The translations under genes and the position numbers were made by a program. From NCBI GenBank assembly GCA_026391355.1, contig JAPLDH010000047.1, forward strand, positions 62,001 to 126,000: 64,000 nt of DNA, given 5' to 3'. Shown here piece after piece: positions 46,356-55,768 of this stretch. The first letter of the stretch is position 1. Each line of letters begins with the position of its first letter. The notes under the pieces are model-generated. The model made no database searches and was not told the DNA's origin. It was given only the letters and a program-made list of their open reading frames with translations. This stretch comes from Bacteroidota bacterium. Its GTDB lineage: Bacteria; Bacteroidota; Bacteroidia; Bacteroidales; FEN-979.

Positions 46356-48845
46356 ATGCGTATTGTTAACTTGAGAATCCATTTACCAGTACTTTTTCTT
46401 TTGTTTACTTTCTTCAATTCTTACGGCACTACTGTCAGCGGTATCGTAAATGATGAGAAAGACCAGCCATTGCCTTATGCAGCCGTATATATTAAAGGTA
46501 CCACGATCGGCACTGCCACGAACCTTAAAGGATTTTACTTGTTAAACCTCGACCCGGGAAGCTATACCTTGGTATTCCAGATGATAGGGTATAAAAAACA
46601 TTTTGAATCCATCACTGTCTCGTCAAAACCTGTCATTATAAATGTCAGGTTGTTCCCGGAGGAGATCATTCTGAATGAAGTAGTGGTCAAAGCTGAGGAT
46701 CCAGCCTATCCGATCATGCGGCAGGCAATTGCAAGGAAGGCATACTACCTTGACCAGATTCCGGAATACCAGTGCCGTGTATTCACTAAAAGTGTTTTCA
46801 GGATCACCAATGCACCCGCAAAAATTTTCGGCAATACCATTCTTGAAAAAGGAGACAGCCTCGGAGGGATATTCTATCTTTCAGAGGCAGAATCCCGGAT
46901 CAGTTTCCAACATCCTGATAAAATAAAGGAGGTTATGGTCTCTTCGAAGGTCAGTGGCGACAACCAGGGCTTCAGCTTTAATTTCTATTCGTTCTTCATG
47001 CTTAGTTTTTACAAGAATCTGATCGTATCTCCGCTTGGAAATCAGAGAGGTTATGTTTCACCATTATCAGACAATGCCTTCTTTTACTACAAGTTCAAGC
47101 TCGAAGGATCATTCATGGAAGGGAATGTGAAGATATTCAAGATCAGGGTCATTCCTAAACGTGAGACAGATCCGGTTTTCAGCGGGGATATCTATATCCA
47201 GGACAATACATACAGGCTTCATCTTATAGACCTTATGCTGGGTAAAGGAGCCAAAATAAATTTTGTGGATTCCATGAAGATCAGCCAGCAATATCTTCCG
47301 GTAAATGATACTACTTGGATGATCTTTTCCCAGAAGATACATTTCTTTTTTTCTCTCGATTTCTTTGGGAAAAAATTTGCAGGAAATGGTGTATTCCTTT
47401 CTCAAAATACCGATTATACGCTCGATGTGAAGTTCCCAAAAGACTTCTTCAGGCAGGAGGTGATCAGGATAAATAAAGACGCAAACAAAAAAGATTCCGT
47501 CTATTGGGAAGAAAACCGCCATATTCCGCTTACAGAGGAGGAGCAAAAGAATTATGTCAGGCGCGACAGTCTCATAAAAAAAACCAATTCGAAGGAGTAC
47601 CTTGATTCGGTGGACAGACGGAACAACAGGCTGAGATATGAAGTATTGTGGAATGGTTACCGGCATTATAAGCGCAATGACAGCCTAACCCATTTTATTT
47701 CGTCCCCATTATTTTCCGTTCAGTTTAATACTGTTCAGGGCTGGAACCTCAGTCTGTATTATTATGTGAACAAAATGTTCAGGGACCAGACCAATATCTT
47801 TTTTCGGCCTCAACTGGCCTATGGTTTCTCAGATAAGACATTTCGTGGAAATGCAAGGTTATTCTGGAGATACGACAGGGACAATTTCGGTACGGTTTCT
47901 CTTGAAGGAGGAGTGGCTGATATCCGGCAATTTAACGGAACACAGCCAATCCTTCCACTTATAAACTCCCTTTATAGCGTAATCGGTGAATTGAATTACC
48001 TTAAAATCTATGCGAGAAATTATGCCAGGTTATCCCTTTCAACAAATCTATTCCGTGGTTTTAGTTTCAATGGAAACATTGAAATCTCAAGACGAATGCC
48101 ATTGATCAATCATTTCAACTCACCTGTCACCGATATCTCACAACGGCGATTCACCAGCAACGATCCCCGGAACGCGGATAATTTTGAACCCTCGTTTCAA
48201 ACTCATAATGCAATTATTCTTGGGTTATCCCTTTCTTACACCATCGGACAAAAAGTAGCTTATCTGCCATTCAAGACATTTTTAGGTTCAAAATACCCGA
48301 CCCTCACATTCTCCTTAAAACAAGGAATTCCTGATATTCTGGGAAGCAAAACAGAGTTTACTCAGCTTCAGACAGGGATTACCCATCATTTCAGGGCAGG
48401 ACTTTTCGGAAACACGAGTTTCATGGTGATGGGGGGCGCTTTTGTTGACAAGTATCCCACCTGTTTTATCGATTGCAGGCATTTCGACGGCAACAGAACA
48501 TTATTCTCAACCCCGTCGAACTTTGCTTTTCAACTAATGGATTATTATTCAAACAGTGCCCGTAAATACTGGGTGGACGGATTCCTGGAACATCATTTTA
48601 ACGGATGGCTGATCAATAAAATTCCCTTACTGAAGAAGACCAAACTCCGGGAGATCCTTTCCTTACGATATCTCACCAATGATGCCATCAGGCATTACTG
48701 GGAAGCCGGCTTTGGGATCGATAATATTTTCAAGGTGATCCGGGTCGATTTCAATGTTGCATTTGAAGGAGATAAGCTTGTCAGGAACGGGGTTGTCCTG
48801 CGGATACCGATCATCAGCAGCAATGGGATTGAGATTCAGCCGTGA
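46356..48845 (+). CDS. DUF5686 outer-membrane protein with carboxypeptidase-regulatory-like domain
   Basis: An 829-residue protein. After a signal peptide (LPVLFLLFTFFNSYG) comes a carboxypeptidase-regulatory-like domain (GIVNDEKDQPLPYAAVYIKG, NLDPGSYTLVFQMIGYKKHF). A long DUF5686 region with alternating polar/hydrophobic beta strands follows to the C-terminus, which fits an outer-membrane barrel. It ends GVVLRIPIISSNGIEIQP. Role unknown; the N-terminal domain is shared with SusC-like transporters but there is no plug domain. ATG 46356 is preferred to TTG 46341. Confidence 0.85.
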   Translation: MRIVNLRIHLPVLFLLFTFFNSYGTTVSGIVNDEKDQPLPYAAVYIKGTTIGTATNLKGFYLLNLDPGSYTLVFQMIGYKKHFESITVSSKPVIINVRLFPEEIILNEVVVKAEDPAYPIMRQAIARKAYYLDQIPEYQCRVFTKSVFRITNAPAKIFGNTILEKGDSLGGIFYLSEAESRISFQHPDKIKEVMVSSKVSGDNQGFSFNFYSFFMLSFYKNLIVSPLGNQRGYVSPLSDNAFFYYKFKLEGSFMEGNVKIFKIRVIPKRETDPVFSGDIYIQDNTYRLHLIDLMLGKGAKINFVDSMKISQQYLPVNDTTWMIFSQKIHFFFSLDFFGKKFAGNGVFLSQNTDYTLDVKFPKDFFRQEVIRINKDANKKDSVYWEENRHIPLTEEEQKNYVRRDSLIKKTNSKEYLDSVDRRNNRLRYEVLWNGYRHYKRNDSLTHFISSPLFSVQFNTVQGWNLSLYYYVNKMFRDQTNIFFRPQLAYGFSDKTFRGNARLFWRYDRDNFGTVSLEGGVADIRQFNGTQPILPLINSLYSVIGELNYLKIYARNYARLSLSTNLFRGFSFNGNIEISRRMPLINHFNSPVTDISQRRFTSNDPRNADNFEPSFQTHNAIILGLSLSYTIGQKVAYLPFKTFLGSKYPTLTFSLKQGIPDILGSKTEFTQLQTGITHHFRAGLFGNTSFMVMGGAFVDKYPTCFIDCRHFDGNRTLFSTPSNFAFQLMDYYSNSARKYWVDGFLEHHFNGWLINKIPLLKKTKLREILSLRYLTNDAIRHYWEAGFGIDNIFKVIRVDFNVAFEGDKLVRNGVVLRIPIISSNGIEIQP

Positions 48846-48868
48846 GACGATGATAGTCATTGGTCATT

Positions 48869-48955
48869 AAGTCATAAGTCATAAGTCGTAAGTCATAAGT
48901 CATAAGTCATAAGTCGTAAGTCGTAAGTCATAAGTCATAAGTAATTAAGTCATTA
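48869..48955. repeat. Heptamer tandem repeat (AAGTCAT/AAGTCGT)
   Basis: Ten consecutive 7-base units from 48869 to 48938 alternate AAGTCAT and AAGTCGT, followed by two degenerate units. They lie between two convergent genes. There are no spacers and no CRISPR-like unit. Confidence 0.85.
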
Positions 48956-48994
48956 GGGAGGGGAAGTCAGGCAGGAATATTCGATATTCAACTG

Positions 48995-50638
48995 TTATTG
49001 GCTTCTGCCTTGTTTGACAACCTTTATCATCTTCGATATTTTTCCGGCCGATATCTTTACCAGGTAAATCCCCTGCTCCAGGTTCAATTTGGAACAATCC
49101 CAGTTGAAAGTGACATCGCTCTTATGATTGGGCATTTCGGCGACCGTAGCAATATACCTTCCTGACAGGTCAAGGAGATCCATTTTTATCGAAGAAGGCC
49201 TTTTCATTGAGATATTGATCTTCAAATTATCAATGAATGGGTTTGGAGAAGTGGTTACGGAAAGATCTTCTACAGAGCTGATATGTTTTGGAATTCCTTC
49301 ATACCAGTCGAGCGGAACACAACTGCTTCTGGCGGTATCGTGCTGGAACATTGTCCAGTCGGGACCGGTTCCGTCTCCCAGTGTAAAGGCATATGCCCGG
49401 CCATAGCCGGTAAGTGTATCCGGATAATTTGCTACACCTCCAACCACGAACCCGTCGAGTTTGCCATCACCGTCGAAATCCCCTATCACAGGTGCATGGT
49501 TAATATCAAAGGTGTTGCCGTAATCAGCAGCCAGATCAAGTTGCCAGATCTCGCTGCCATCATATCCGTACAACGCAATAACGGATCCTTCCGAAGTGCC
49601 GAAGACCAGTTCAAGGGCCCCGTCGTAATTGATGTCCGACACGGCAGGTCCCCGGAAGCAGGAGCCATAGTTAGGAATGTCATAATTCCATACTTCCGTT
49701 CCGGTATCGCTGATGGCTTTCATCTCGTACCATCCGGAGGCAAGAATTTCAAACTTGTGATCAAGGTTGACATCTGCCATGACAGTGGGCGCTCCAACAT
49801 AGCAGTAAGGACCCATATCGAATTTCCACTTCATGGATCCGTCTTCTGCATTCAGCGCATAAACAGTATCATTATAACAGCCAAAAACGAGTTCCGGCTT
49901 CCCATCCGAATCAATATCGCCAAATGAACAGCCGTGATAAATATCATCCGACAGGGTGTAGCTCTCCCAGATCTTCACGCGGGTATCACCACGAAATGCA
50001 AAGATATTTGAGTAGTAGTTTGGGTAATAGCCTCCCCAGGTGGCCACCACGAAATCCAACTGCCCGTTTCCATCCACATCAAGAATGGCAGGAGAGGTCT
50101 GAATGGGGGTATTCGCTTCTACTACCTTTTCCCATTTCTTCGACCCGTCCTCACCATTGAAGCAGATCACTTTCCCGTTGAATTCTCCATGCAGGATCTC
50201 CGGCTTCCCGTCATTGTCCAAATCCCCGATCGCAGGAGGTGAATCGGTCCCCCCTGTAAGGGATTTCCATTTAACCTCACCGGTGGCGCCATTAAAACAA
50301 TAGGTATAGATGAGGCACGAGCTTGCAACGATAACCTCTTTGTTGCCATCCCCATCCACATCATAAATTATTGGTGCTGCATCGTTACAACTGCCTGTAT
50401 AATATTTCCAAAGCAAACTGCCATCTTCAGCATTCAGTGCATAAACGGTTCCATCTCCCATGTAAGTGCTGAAAACAATTTCCAGTTTACCATCATTATC
50501 AATGTCCGCCATCGCGGCCTGTCCGAATGATGGCGCCGCCAGGTCATAATGCCAGAGAATATGGGGTGTTTGTGAAACACAGACCCCGGGTAACAAAAGC
50601 CATAAAAAACTTATGAATATTATGGAGAGTGTTCTCAT
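48995..50638 (-). CDS. FG-GAP/VCBS beta-propeller protein with T9SS sorting domain
   Basis: A 547-residue secreted protein. The start at 50638 gives MRTLSIIFISFLWLLLPGVC as signal. The body is made of seven or more FG-GAP-like blades with calcium-loop Asp clusters, such as DIDNDGKLEIVFSTYMGDG and DVDGDGNKEVIVAS. The last 85 residues are a T9SS type A domain (TSPNPFIDNLKINISM, LNLEQGIYLVKISAGK). It is probably a surface adhesin or scaffold, not an enzyme. Two further in-frame ATGs lie upstream (50644, 50680). Confidence 0.87.
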   Translation of the reverse strand: MRTLSIIFISFLWLLLPGVCVSQTPHILWHYDLAAPSFGQAAMADIDNDGKLEIVFSTYMGDGTVYALNAEDGSLLWKYYTGSCNDAAPIIYDVDGDGNKEVIVASSCLIYTYCFNGATGEVKWKSLTGGTDSPPAIGDLDNDGKPEILHGEFNGKVICFNGEDGSKKWEKVVEANTPIQTSPAILDVDGNGQLDFVVATWGGYYPNYYSNIFAFRGDTRVKIWESYTLSDDIYHGCSFGDIDSDGKPELVFGCYNDTVYALNAEDGSMKWKFDMGPYCYVGAPTVMADVNLDHKFEILASGWYEMKAISDTGTEVWNYDIPNYGSCFRGPAVSDINYDGALELVFGTSEGSVIALYGYDGSEIWQLDLAADYGNTFDINHAPVIGDFDGDGKLDGFVVGGVANYPDTLTGYGRAYAFTLGDGTGPDWTMFQHDTARSSCVPLDWYEGIPKHISSVEDLSVTTSPNPFIDNLKINISMKRPSSIKMDLLDLSGRYIATVAEMPNHKSDVTFNWDCSKLNLEQGIYLVKISAGKISKMIKVVKQGRSQ

Positions 50639-50711
50639 ATACATAATGATTAAATCAGTGCAAGTTAAAAAAAATGTCAATAACCTTTACAAATAAATAT
50701 CCCACAAACAC

Positions 50712-50719
50712 TACCTTTG
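50712..50719 (+). promoter_or_regulatory. Candidate -7 element (TACCTTTG) for the LolD-like gene
   Basis: TACCTTTG lies 18 bases before ATG 50738, with a TTTA box 22 bases further upstream (50686). Confidence 0.55.
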
Positions 50720-50737
50720 CCGTTTCACGCTCCGGAT

Positions 50738-51391
50738 ATGATAATTGCAAAGGACATCCATAAATCGTATGGAACTCTTGAAGTATTAAAAGGCATCACC
50801 CTCCAAATCATAAAAGGGGAGATCGTTTCGATAGTTGGCGCTTCCGGAGCAGGGAAATCCACACTTCTTCATATTCTTGGAACGCTGGAAAGGGCAGATT
50901 CGGGAGAGCTAGGGTTTAATAGCGCCGAAGTATTGAAGTTTTCTGAAAAAAAACTTTCTGAGTTCAGGAACAAACACATTGGTTTTATTTTCCAGTTCCA
51001 TCACCTGCTGCCTGAGTTTACTGCATTGGAAAACGTTTGCATACCTGCCTACATTGCAGGGAAGAGCAGGGGAGAAGCGGAACATGAAGCAATGGCACTC
51101 TTCAGGTTTCTCCGTCTTGAAGATCGGGCATCCCATAAACCTTCAGCATTGTCGGGAGGGGAGCAACAGCGAGTAGCCGTTGCAAGGGCGCTGATCAACA
51201 ATCCTGAAGTGATCCTGGCGGATGAACCTTCAGGCAACCTTGACTCCGCTTCTGCGATTGACCTCCATAACCTTTTTTTCCGCTTGAGGGATAATTTCAA
51301 CCAAACCTTCATTATTGTAACCCATAATAATGACCTCGCTGATATGGCCGACCGCAAACTTCTCATCAGGGACGGCATCATCCAAATTTAG
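50738..51391 (+). CDS. lolD: ABC transporter ATPase, LolD/MacB type
   Basis: A 217-residue ATPase. Walker A is [18 protein letters not shown], the Q-loop is [19 protein letters not shown], the signature is [16 protein letters not shown], and Walker B is [12 protein letters not shown] followed by the switch His in [14 protein letters not shown]. The sequence best fits LolD, which powers lipoprotein release from the inner membrane, though MacB/FtsE relatives cannot be excluded. The membrane partner (LolC/E) is not in this window, which is common in Bacteroidota. ATG 50738 is preferred to TTG 50717. Confidence 0.85.
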   Translation: MIIAKDIHKSYGTLEVLKGITLQIIKGEIVSIVGASGAGKSTLLHILGTLERADSGELGFNSAEVLKFSEKKLSEFRNKHIGFIFQFHHLLPEFTALENVCIPAYIAGKSRGEAEHEAMALFRFLRLEDRASHKPSALSGGEQQRVAVARALINNPEVILADEPSGNLDSASAIDLHNLFFRLRDNFNQTFIIVTHNNDLADMADRKLLIRDGIIQI

Positions 51392-51465
51392 TGTCCATAA
51401 AATTAAATTCATCTATTTACGTTACTCCTTAACAGGAACTATTATTGACTATACCCTATCAGCGC

Positions 51466-54400
51466 ATGAAGTTATCATTCCACCGGCAAAAAAAATCCCT
51501 TATCCGAAGTTTGTTATTCCTGCTGTTATTCATATCTCTGCTCGGAGTCGCATCTTTTTTCACATCTTCAATTCTTTCATCGGAGCAATCGAGCCCGGTA
51601 CCCGCGCCTCCTGATACCATACGAACCCAAAAGAAACCACAGGGAGATACTCTTTATCAGCACATCATCCGTAATGCGGATAATTACTTCAGCCAGAAGC
51701 AATACGATCAGGCGGTTACGGAATATGAGAAAGCATTGAAAATGAAACCCTATGACCAGTCTGTAAAAGAGAAGATCAATAAGGGGAAGGCTGCCATTGT
51801 TGCACAGAAAAAAGCAATGGAAGATTACCAGAGATATGTCGGTTCTGCAGATAACTACTTAAAATTAAAAGATTACCTGAATGCCAAGGCAGCATACCAG
51901 ATGGCGATCGATTCCAAACCTGATGATACCTATGCGAAAGGGAAACTGAAAGAGACCATGGATCTTCTTCGGTCCCAGAAAGCAACAAACATCCTTTACG
52001 ATGTCGCCATTGCCAGCGCAGAAAAGCTTTTCCAGGCGAAAGATTATGAAAAAGCCAAGGGGGAATTTGAAAAAGCAAGCAGGGTTAACCCTTCCGATCA
52101 ATATGCAAAGGATCGTATCAATGAATGTATCAAGGTCATGATCGATCTGAAAACAAAGGAGGAGATGTATGCCAAAGCGATTGAAACCGCCGATAAATTT
52201 TATGCTTCCAAAAACTGGCAGGATGCTTTACTGCAATACCAGGATGCATCAGTCATTAAACCGGATGAGAAATACCCACAAGATCGTATTGCCGAGTTGA
52301 CTTTGCTGTTAAAATCAATGAAAGAAAAGGACGATGCATATAATAAGGCCATTGCATCCGCAGATAAGCTTTTTAAGGATGAATCATACCCGGATTCCCG
52401 GACTGACTATCAGAATGCAAGTAGAATCAAGCCGGAACAGGACTATCCTAAAAACAGGATCAGAGAGATCGATGATATCCTTGGAAATAAAAAGAAAATC
52501 GACTCACAATATATGCGGGTAATAGCGGTCGCCGATAGTTTTTATATCGAGAAGAATTTTCTCCTGGCGAAGAATAATTATCAGCAGGCATTAACCCTGA
52601 AACCCAGGGAAGCTTATCCGAAGGAGATGATCACGAAGTCGGATAACCTGATGGCCGGGTATGAAGCCAATGCAAAGGCATTGGAAGAAACCTACCAGTC
52701 AACAATAGCCAATGCGGATAAGCTTTTTGCAGATAAATCCTGGGAGCAGGCAAGATCTGAATATCAGAATGCACTGAAAATAAAACCAGTAGAGAGATAT
52801 CCGAAAGATAAAATTGCAGCGATCGATGCAATACTCACAGGTATTGAAAAACAGAAAGCCTTCGAAGAGAAATATACCCAATTGATTACAGCAGCCGATA
52901 AATTACTTTCGGAAAAATCATATGATAAGGCAAGACCCGCCTATATTGAGGCATCCGGATTAAAACCTGCAGAAGAGTACCCCAAAACAAAAATCTCCGA
53001 AATAGATAAAGTGTTTGCTGAAAATGCAAAACTGAAAGCACGCGAAGATCAATACAATAAACTGATTAATGATGGAGATAAGCTTTTTGGGGAGAAAAGT
53101 TATGAAACTGCAAAATCTCAATATTCACAGGCTTCCCAGATTAAAACAGAGGAACAGTATCCGAAAGATAAAATCGCAGAAATAGAGAAGATCCTTGCAG
53201 GTATTGCCGGTCAAAAAGCAATGGAGGAAAAATACAAAGGGATCATTGCCAATGCTGACAAGCTGTTTGCAGCAAAAACCTATGATCAGGCACGGGCTGA
53301 ATATTCAAATGGGTCTGCTTTGAAACCATCGGAACAGTATCCCAAAGATAAAATTACGGAGATTGATAAAATTCTTTCAACCATTGCTGACCAGAAGGTG
53401 AAAGATATACAGTATAAATCTGCAATTGACGGTGCGGATAAACTTTTTGCTGGTAAATCCTACGACCAGTCGAAATCCGGATACCAGTCAGCCCTGGCTA
53501 TAAAACCGGCAGAGGAATATCCAAAACAAAAAATCACGGAGATAGATAAAATTCTGGAAGAGATAGCCCGCCAGAAAGCATTGGATGATCAGTATGCTGA
53601 TCTCATAACAAAGGCCGACAAGCTGCTTTCTGAAAAGAGCTATGAACATGCAAAAATCCAATATCAGGCTGCACTGAATCTTAAATCTGCCGAAAAATAT
53701 CCAAAAGATAGAATTGCAGAAATTGATATTGCACTGGCTGACATGGCAAAACAAAAAGCATTGGATGACCAGTACCAGTCCATATTGAAAGATGCGGATA
53801 AATTATTGGCGGATATGATCTATGATCAGGCAAAGACTAAATACAGCGCTGCATCCGCATTGAAATCACTGGAACAATATCCGAAAGATAAAATTGCCGA
53901 AATTGATAAGATCCTTGCTGGTATTGCCGATCAGAAAGCAACGGATGAAAGATACAAGGGGATCATTGCCAATGCTGACAAGCTGTTTGCAGCAAAAACC
54001 TATGATCAGGCACGGGCTGAATATTCAAATGGGTCTGCTTTGAAACCATCGGAACAGTATCCCAAAGATAAAATTGAGGAGATTGATAAAATTCTTTCAA
54101 CCATTGCTGACCAGAAGGTGAAAGATATCCAGTATAAATCTGCAATTGACAGGGCGGATAAGCTTTTTGCTGATAAATCCTACGACCGGTCGAAATCCGG
54201 ATACCAATCGGCCCTGGCCATCAAACCAGCCGAGGATTATCCAACACAAAAAATTGCTGAAATCGATAAGATCTTTGCTGAGATTGCACGGTTAAAAGCG
54301 TTGGATGATCAGTATGCTGATTTCATAACAAAGGCCGACAAGCTGCTTGCGGAGAAAAGCTATGAACCGGCAAAAAACCAGTACCAGGCCGCACTGAATA

Positions 54401-55689
54401 TTAAATCTGCAGAAAAATACCCCAAAGATAAAATTGCAGAAATCGATGTTACACTGGCTGACATGGCAAAACAAAAGGCACTGGATGACCAGTACCAGTC
54501 CGTTTTGAAGGATGCGGATAAATTATTGGCAGATAAGATCTATGATCAGGCAAAGACTAAATACAGCGCTGCATCCGCCTTGAAATCACTGGAACAATAT
54601 CCGAAAGATAAAATTGCCGAAATTGATAAGATCCTTGCAGAGATTGCAAAACAGAAAACAATTGATGACCAGTACAAAGTCGCTTTGGGAAAAGCCGACA
54701 GATTGTTTACGGATAAGTCATACGAACAGGCAAAACAGGAGTATTTGAATGCCGGGAATAGTAAACCAGCGGAGCAGTATCCTAAAGATAAAGTTGCAGA
54801 AATAGATAATCTGCTGGCCGAATATAAAGCAAAAGAGGAGGCCTATAAAGCCGCCATCACAAAAGCCGACCAGTTTTTGCAAGGCAAATCCTATGATAAT
54901 GCCAAGAATGAGTACCAGAATGCATTGACGATCAAACCCGATGAGCAGTATCCAAAGAATAAGATTGAAGATATCAATAAAACGCTCTCCGATCTCATGG
55001 GAAAGAGGAAACTTTTTGATGACCTGGTGAAGAAAGGTGATGATTTCAGCGGACAGAAGGATTTCTATAAGGCCAAAGAACAGTATCAGCAGGCGTTAAC
55101 GATCTTTTCTGAGGAACCCTATCCAAGGCAGCGCCTGAACCGTATGAATTCCGCTATCGACAGCATTTACAGACAAAACAAGGGATTCTATGATAAAGCT
55201 GTGGCAGAAGGCGACAAAGCATACAACGGATTCATCTTCGATAAAGCCATCGATTCCTATACCGAAGCAGCGAGATTTCTTCCGATGGAAACCTATCCAA
55301 AAGAGATGATCAGCAAGATCAAGAAGATCATTACAGAAAATGCGATCGTCGACGTGTTCAAATCCACTGTTGTCGTGTCGGCCGGGACTGAAAAACAGTT
55401 TCCGTTTACACCTGTGAATTTTGCCTCAAGGAAGAACAACTATGTTTACGTGAAGATTAAAAATATGTCGGATAAACCATTCAATGTCTTACTGCGATAT
55501 GGTAAGGACAAGCAGACGAACGGAGGGGTAAGTATCAGAAACCTTGCTTCGGATGGAAAAATTTACGATCGTTTGATCAGTGTCAGAGAACAGGATCCCT
55601 GGTACAGGGAGGATAATAACTGGATTAGCATCTATCCGCAGGGTGGGGATGTTGAGATCTCATTCATCCAGGTATCACGTTCGCAATAA
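51466..55689 (+). CDS. Giant repeat protein, 21 tandem TPR-like units
   Basis: A 1407-residue protein. A basic start and one membrane helix or signal anchor (SLIRSLLFLLLFISLLGVAS) are followed by 21 units of 57-61 residues. A typical unit reads ADKLFADKSYDQAKxxYQ, then ALAIKPAEEYPKDKIAEID, then KILAEIAKQKALDDQY: two TPR-like helices plus a third helix with heptad Lys/Gln/Ala spacing. After residue 1300 a 110-residue beta-rich end domain follows (KQFPFTPVNFASRKNNYVYV, NWISIYPQGGDVEISFIQV). Units 10-13 and 14-17 are nearly identical. Probably an envelope scaffold spanning the periplasm; function unknown. The start at 51466 is chosen over TTG 51445. Confidence 0.85.
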   Translation: MKLSFHRQKKSLIRSLLFLLLFISLLGVASFFTSSILSSEQSSPVPAPPDTIRTQKKPQGDTLYQHIIRNADNYFSQKQYDQAVTEYEKALKMKPYDQSVKEKINKGKAAIVAQKKAMEDYQRYVGSADNYLKLKDYLNAKAAYQMAIDSKPDDTYAKGKLKETMDLLRSQKATNILYDVAIASAEKLFQAKDYEKAKGEFEKASRVNPSDQYAKDRINECIKVMIDLKTKEEMYAKAIETADKFYASKNWQDALLQYQDASVIKPDEKYPQDRIAELTLLLKSMKEKDDAYNKAIASADKLFKDESYPDSRTDYQNASRIKPEQDYPKNRIREIDDILGNKKKIDSQYMRVIAVADSFYIEKNFLLAKNNYQQALTLKPREAYPKEMITKSDNLMAGYEANAKALEETYQSTIANADKLFADKSWEQARSEYQNALKIKPVERYPKDKIAAIDAILTGIEKQKAFEEKYTQLITAADKLLSEKSYDKARPAYIEASGLKPAEEYPKTKISEIDKVFAENAKLKAREDQYNKLINDGDKLFGEKSYETAKSQYSQASQIKTEEQYPKDKIAEIEKILAGIAGQKAMEEKYKGIIANADKLFAAKTYDQARAEYSNGSALKPSEQYPKDKITEIDKILSTIADQKVKDIQYKSAIDGADKLFAGKSYDQSKSGYQSALAIKPAEEYPKQKITEIDKILEEIARQKALDDQYADLITKADKLLSEKSYEHAKIQYQAALNLKSAEKYPKDRIAEIDIALADMAKQKALDDQYQSILKDADKLLADMIYDQAKTKYSAASALKSLEQYPKDKIAEIDKILAGIADQKATDERYKGIIANADKLFAAKTYDQARAEYSNGSALKPSEQYPKDKIEEIDKILSTIADQKVKDIQYKSAIDRADKLFADKSYDRSKSGYQSALAIKPAEDYPTQKIAEIDKIFAEIARLKALDDQYADFITKADKLLAEKSYEPAKNQYQAALNIKSAEKYPKDKIAEIDVTLADMAKQKALDDQYQSVLKDADKLLADKIYDQAKTKYSAASALKSLEQYPKDKIAEIDKILAEIAKQKTIDDQYKVALGKADRLFTDKSYEQAKQEYLNAGNSKPAEQYPKDKVAEIDNLLAEYKAKEEAYKAAITKADQFLQGKSYDNAKNEYQNALTIKPDEQYPKNKIEDINKTLSDLMGKRKLFDDLVKKGDDFSGQKDFYKAKEQYQQALTIFSEEPYPRQRLNRMNSAIDSIYRQNKGFYDKAVAEGDKAYNGFIFDKAIDSYTEAARFLPMETYPKEMISKIKKIITENAIVDVFKSTVVVSAGTEKQFPFTPVNFASRKNNYVYVKIKNMSDKPFNVLLRYGKDKQTNGGVSIRNLASDGKIYDRLISVREQDPWYREDNNWISIYPQGGDVEISFIQVSRSQ
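51655..55365 (+). repeat. Internal tandem repeats of about 170-183 bp within the giant repeat protein
   Basis: 21 units, mostly 180 bases (60 codons), run through the gene. Bases 53239-53958 (four units) and 53959-54678 (the next four) are close copies with an exact 720-base offset, including long identical tracts around 53239 and 53959. The other units are much more diverged. Confidence 0.85.
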
Positions 55690-55708
55690 CAGGAGAAGAA
55701 AAATTTCC

Positions 55709-55716
55709 TAAATTTG
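55709..55716 (+). promoter_or_regulatory. Candidate -7 element (TAAATTTG) for the PLP synthase gene
   Basis: TAAATTTG lies 52 bases before ATG 55769 and 20 bases after the giant repeat gene. Confidence 0.45.
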
Positions 55717-55768
55717 CAGCTTATCCATTGGTTCTTTCCGTAACTAATTCTCAACTAATTGCCTACAT

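Noticed and set aside
48869-48955. Possible CRISPR-like array
   Set aside because: Units are 7 bases with no spacers; no cas genes nearby.
49283-49927. 214-codon reading frame antisense to the FG-GAP gene
   Set aside because: Repeats of the calcium-loop codons keep the opposite frame open; no independent domain.
53239-54678. 720-bp duplication as a mobile element
   Set aside because: Copies are in frame, contain whole protein units and have no terminal repeats or transposase, so it is unit duplication.
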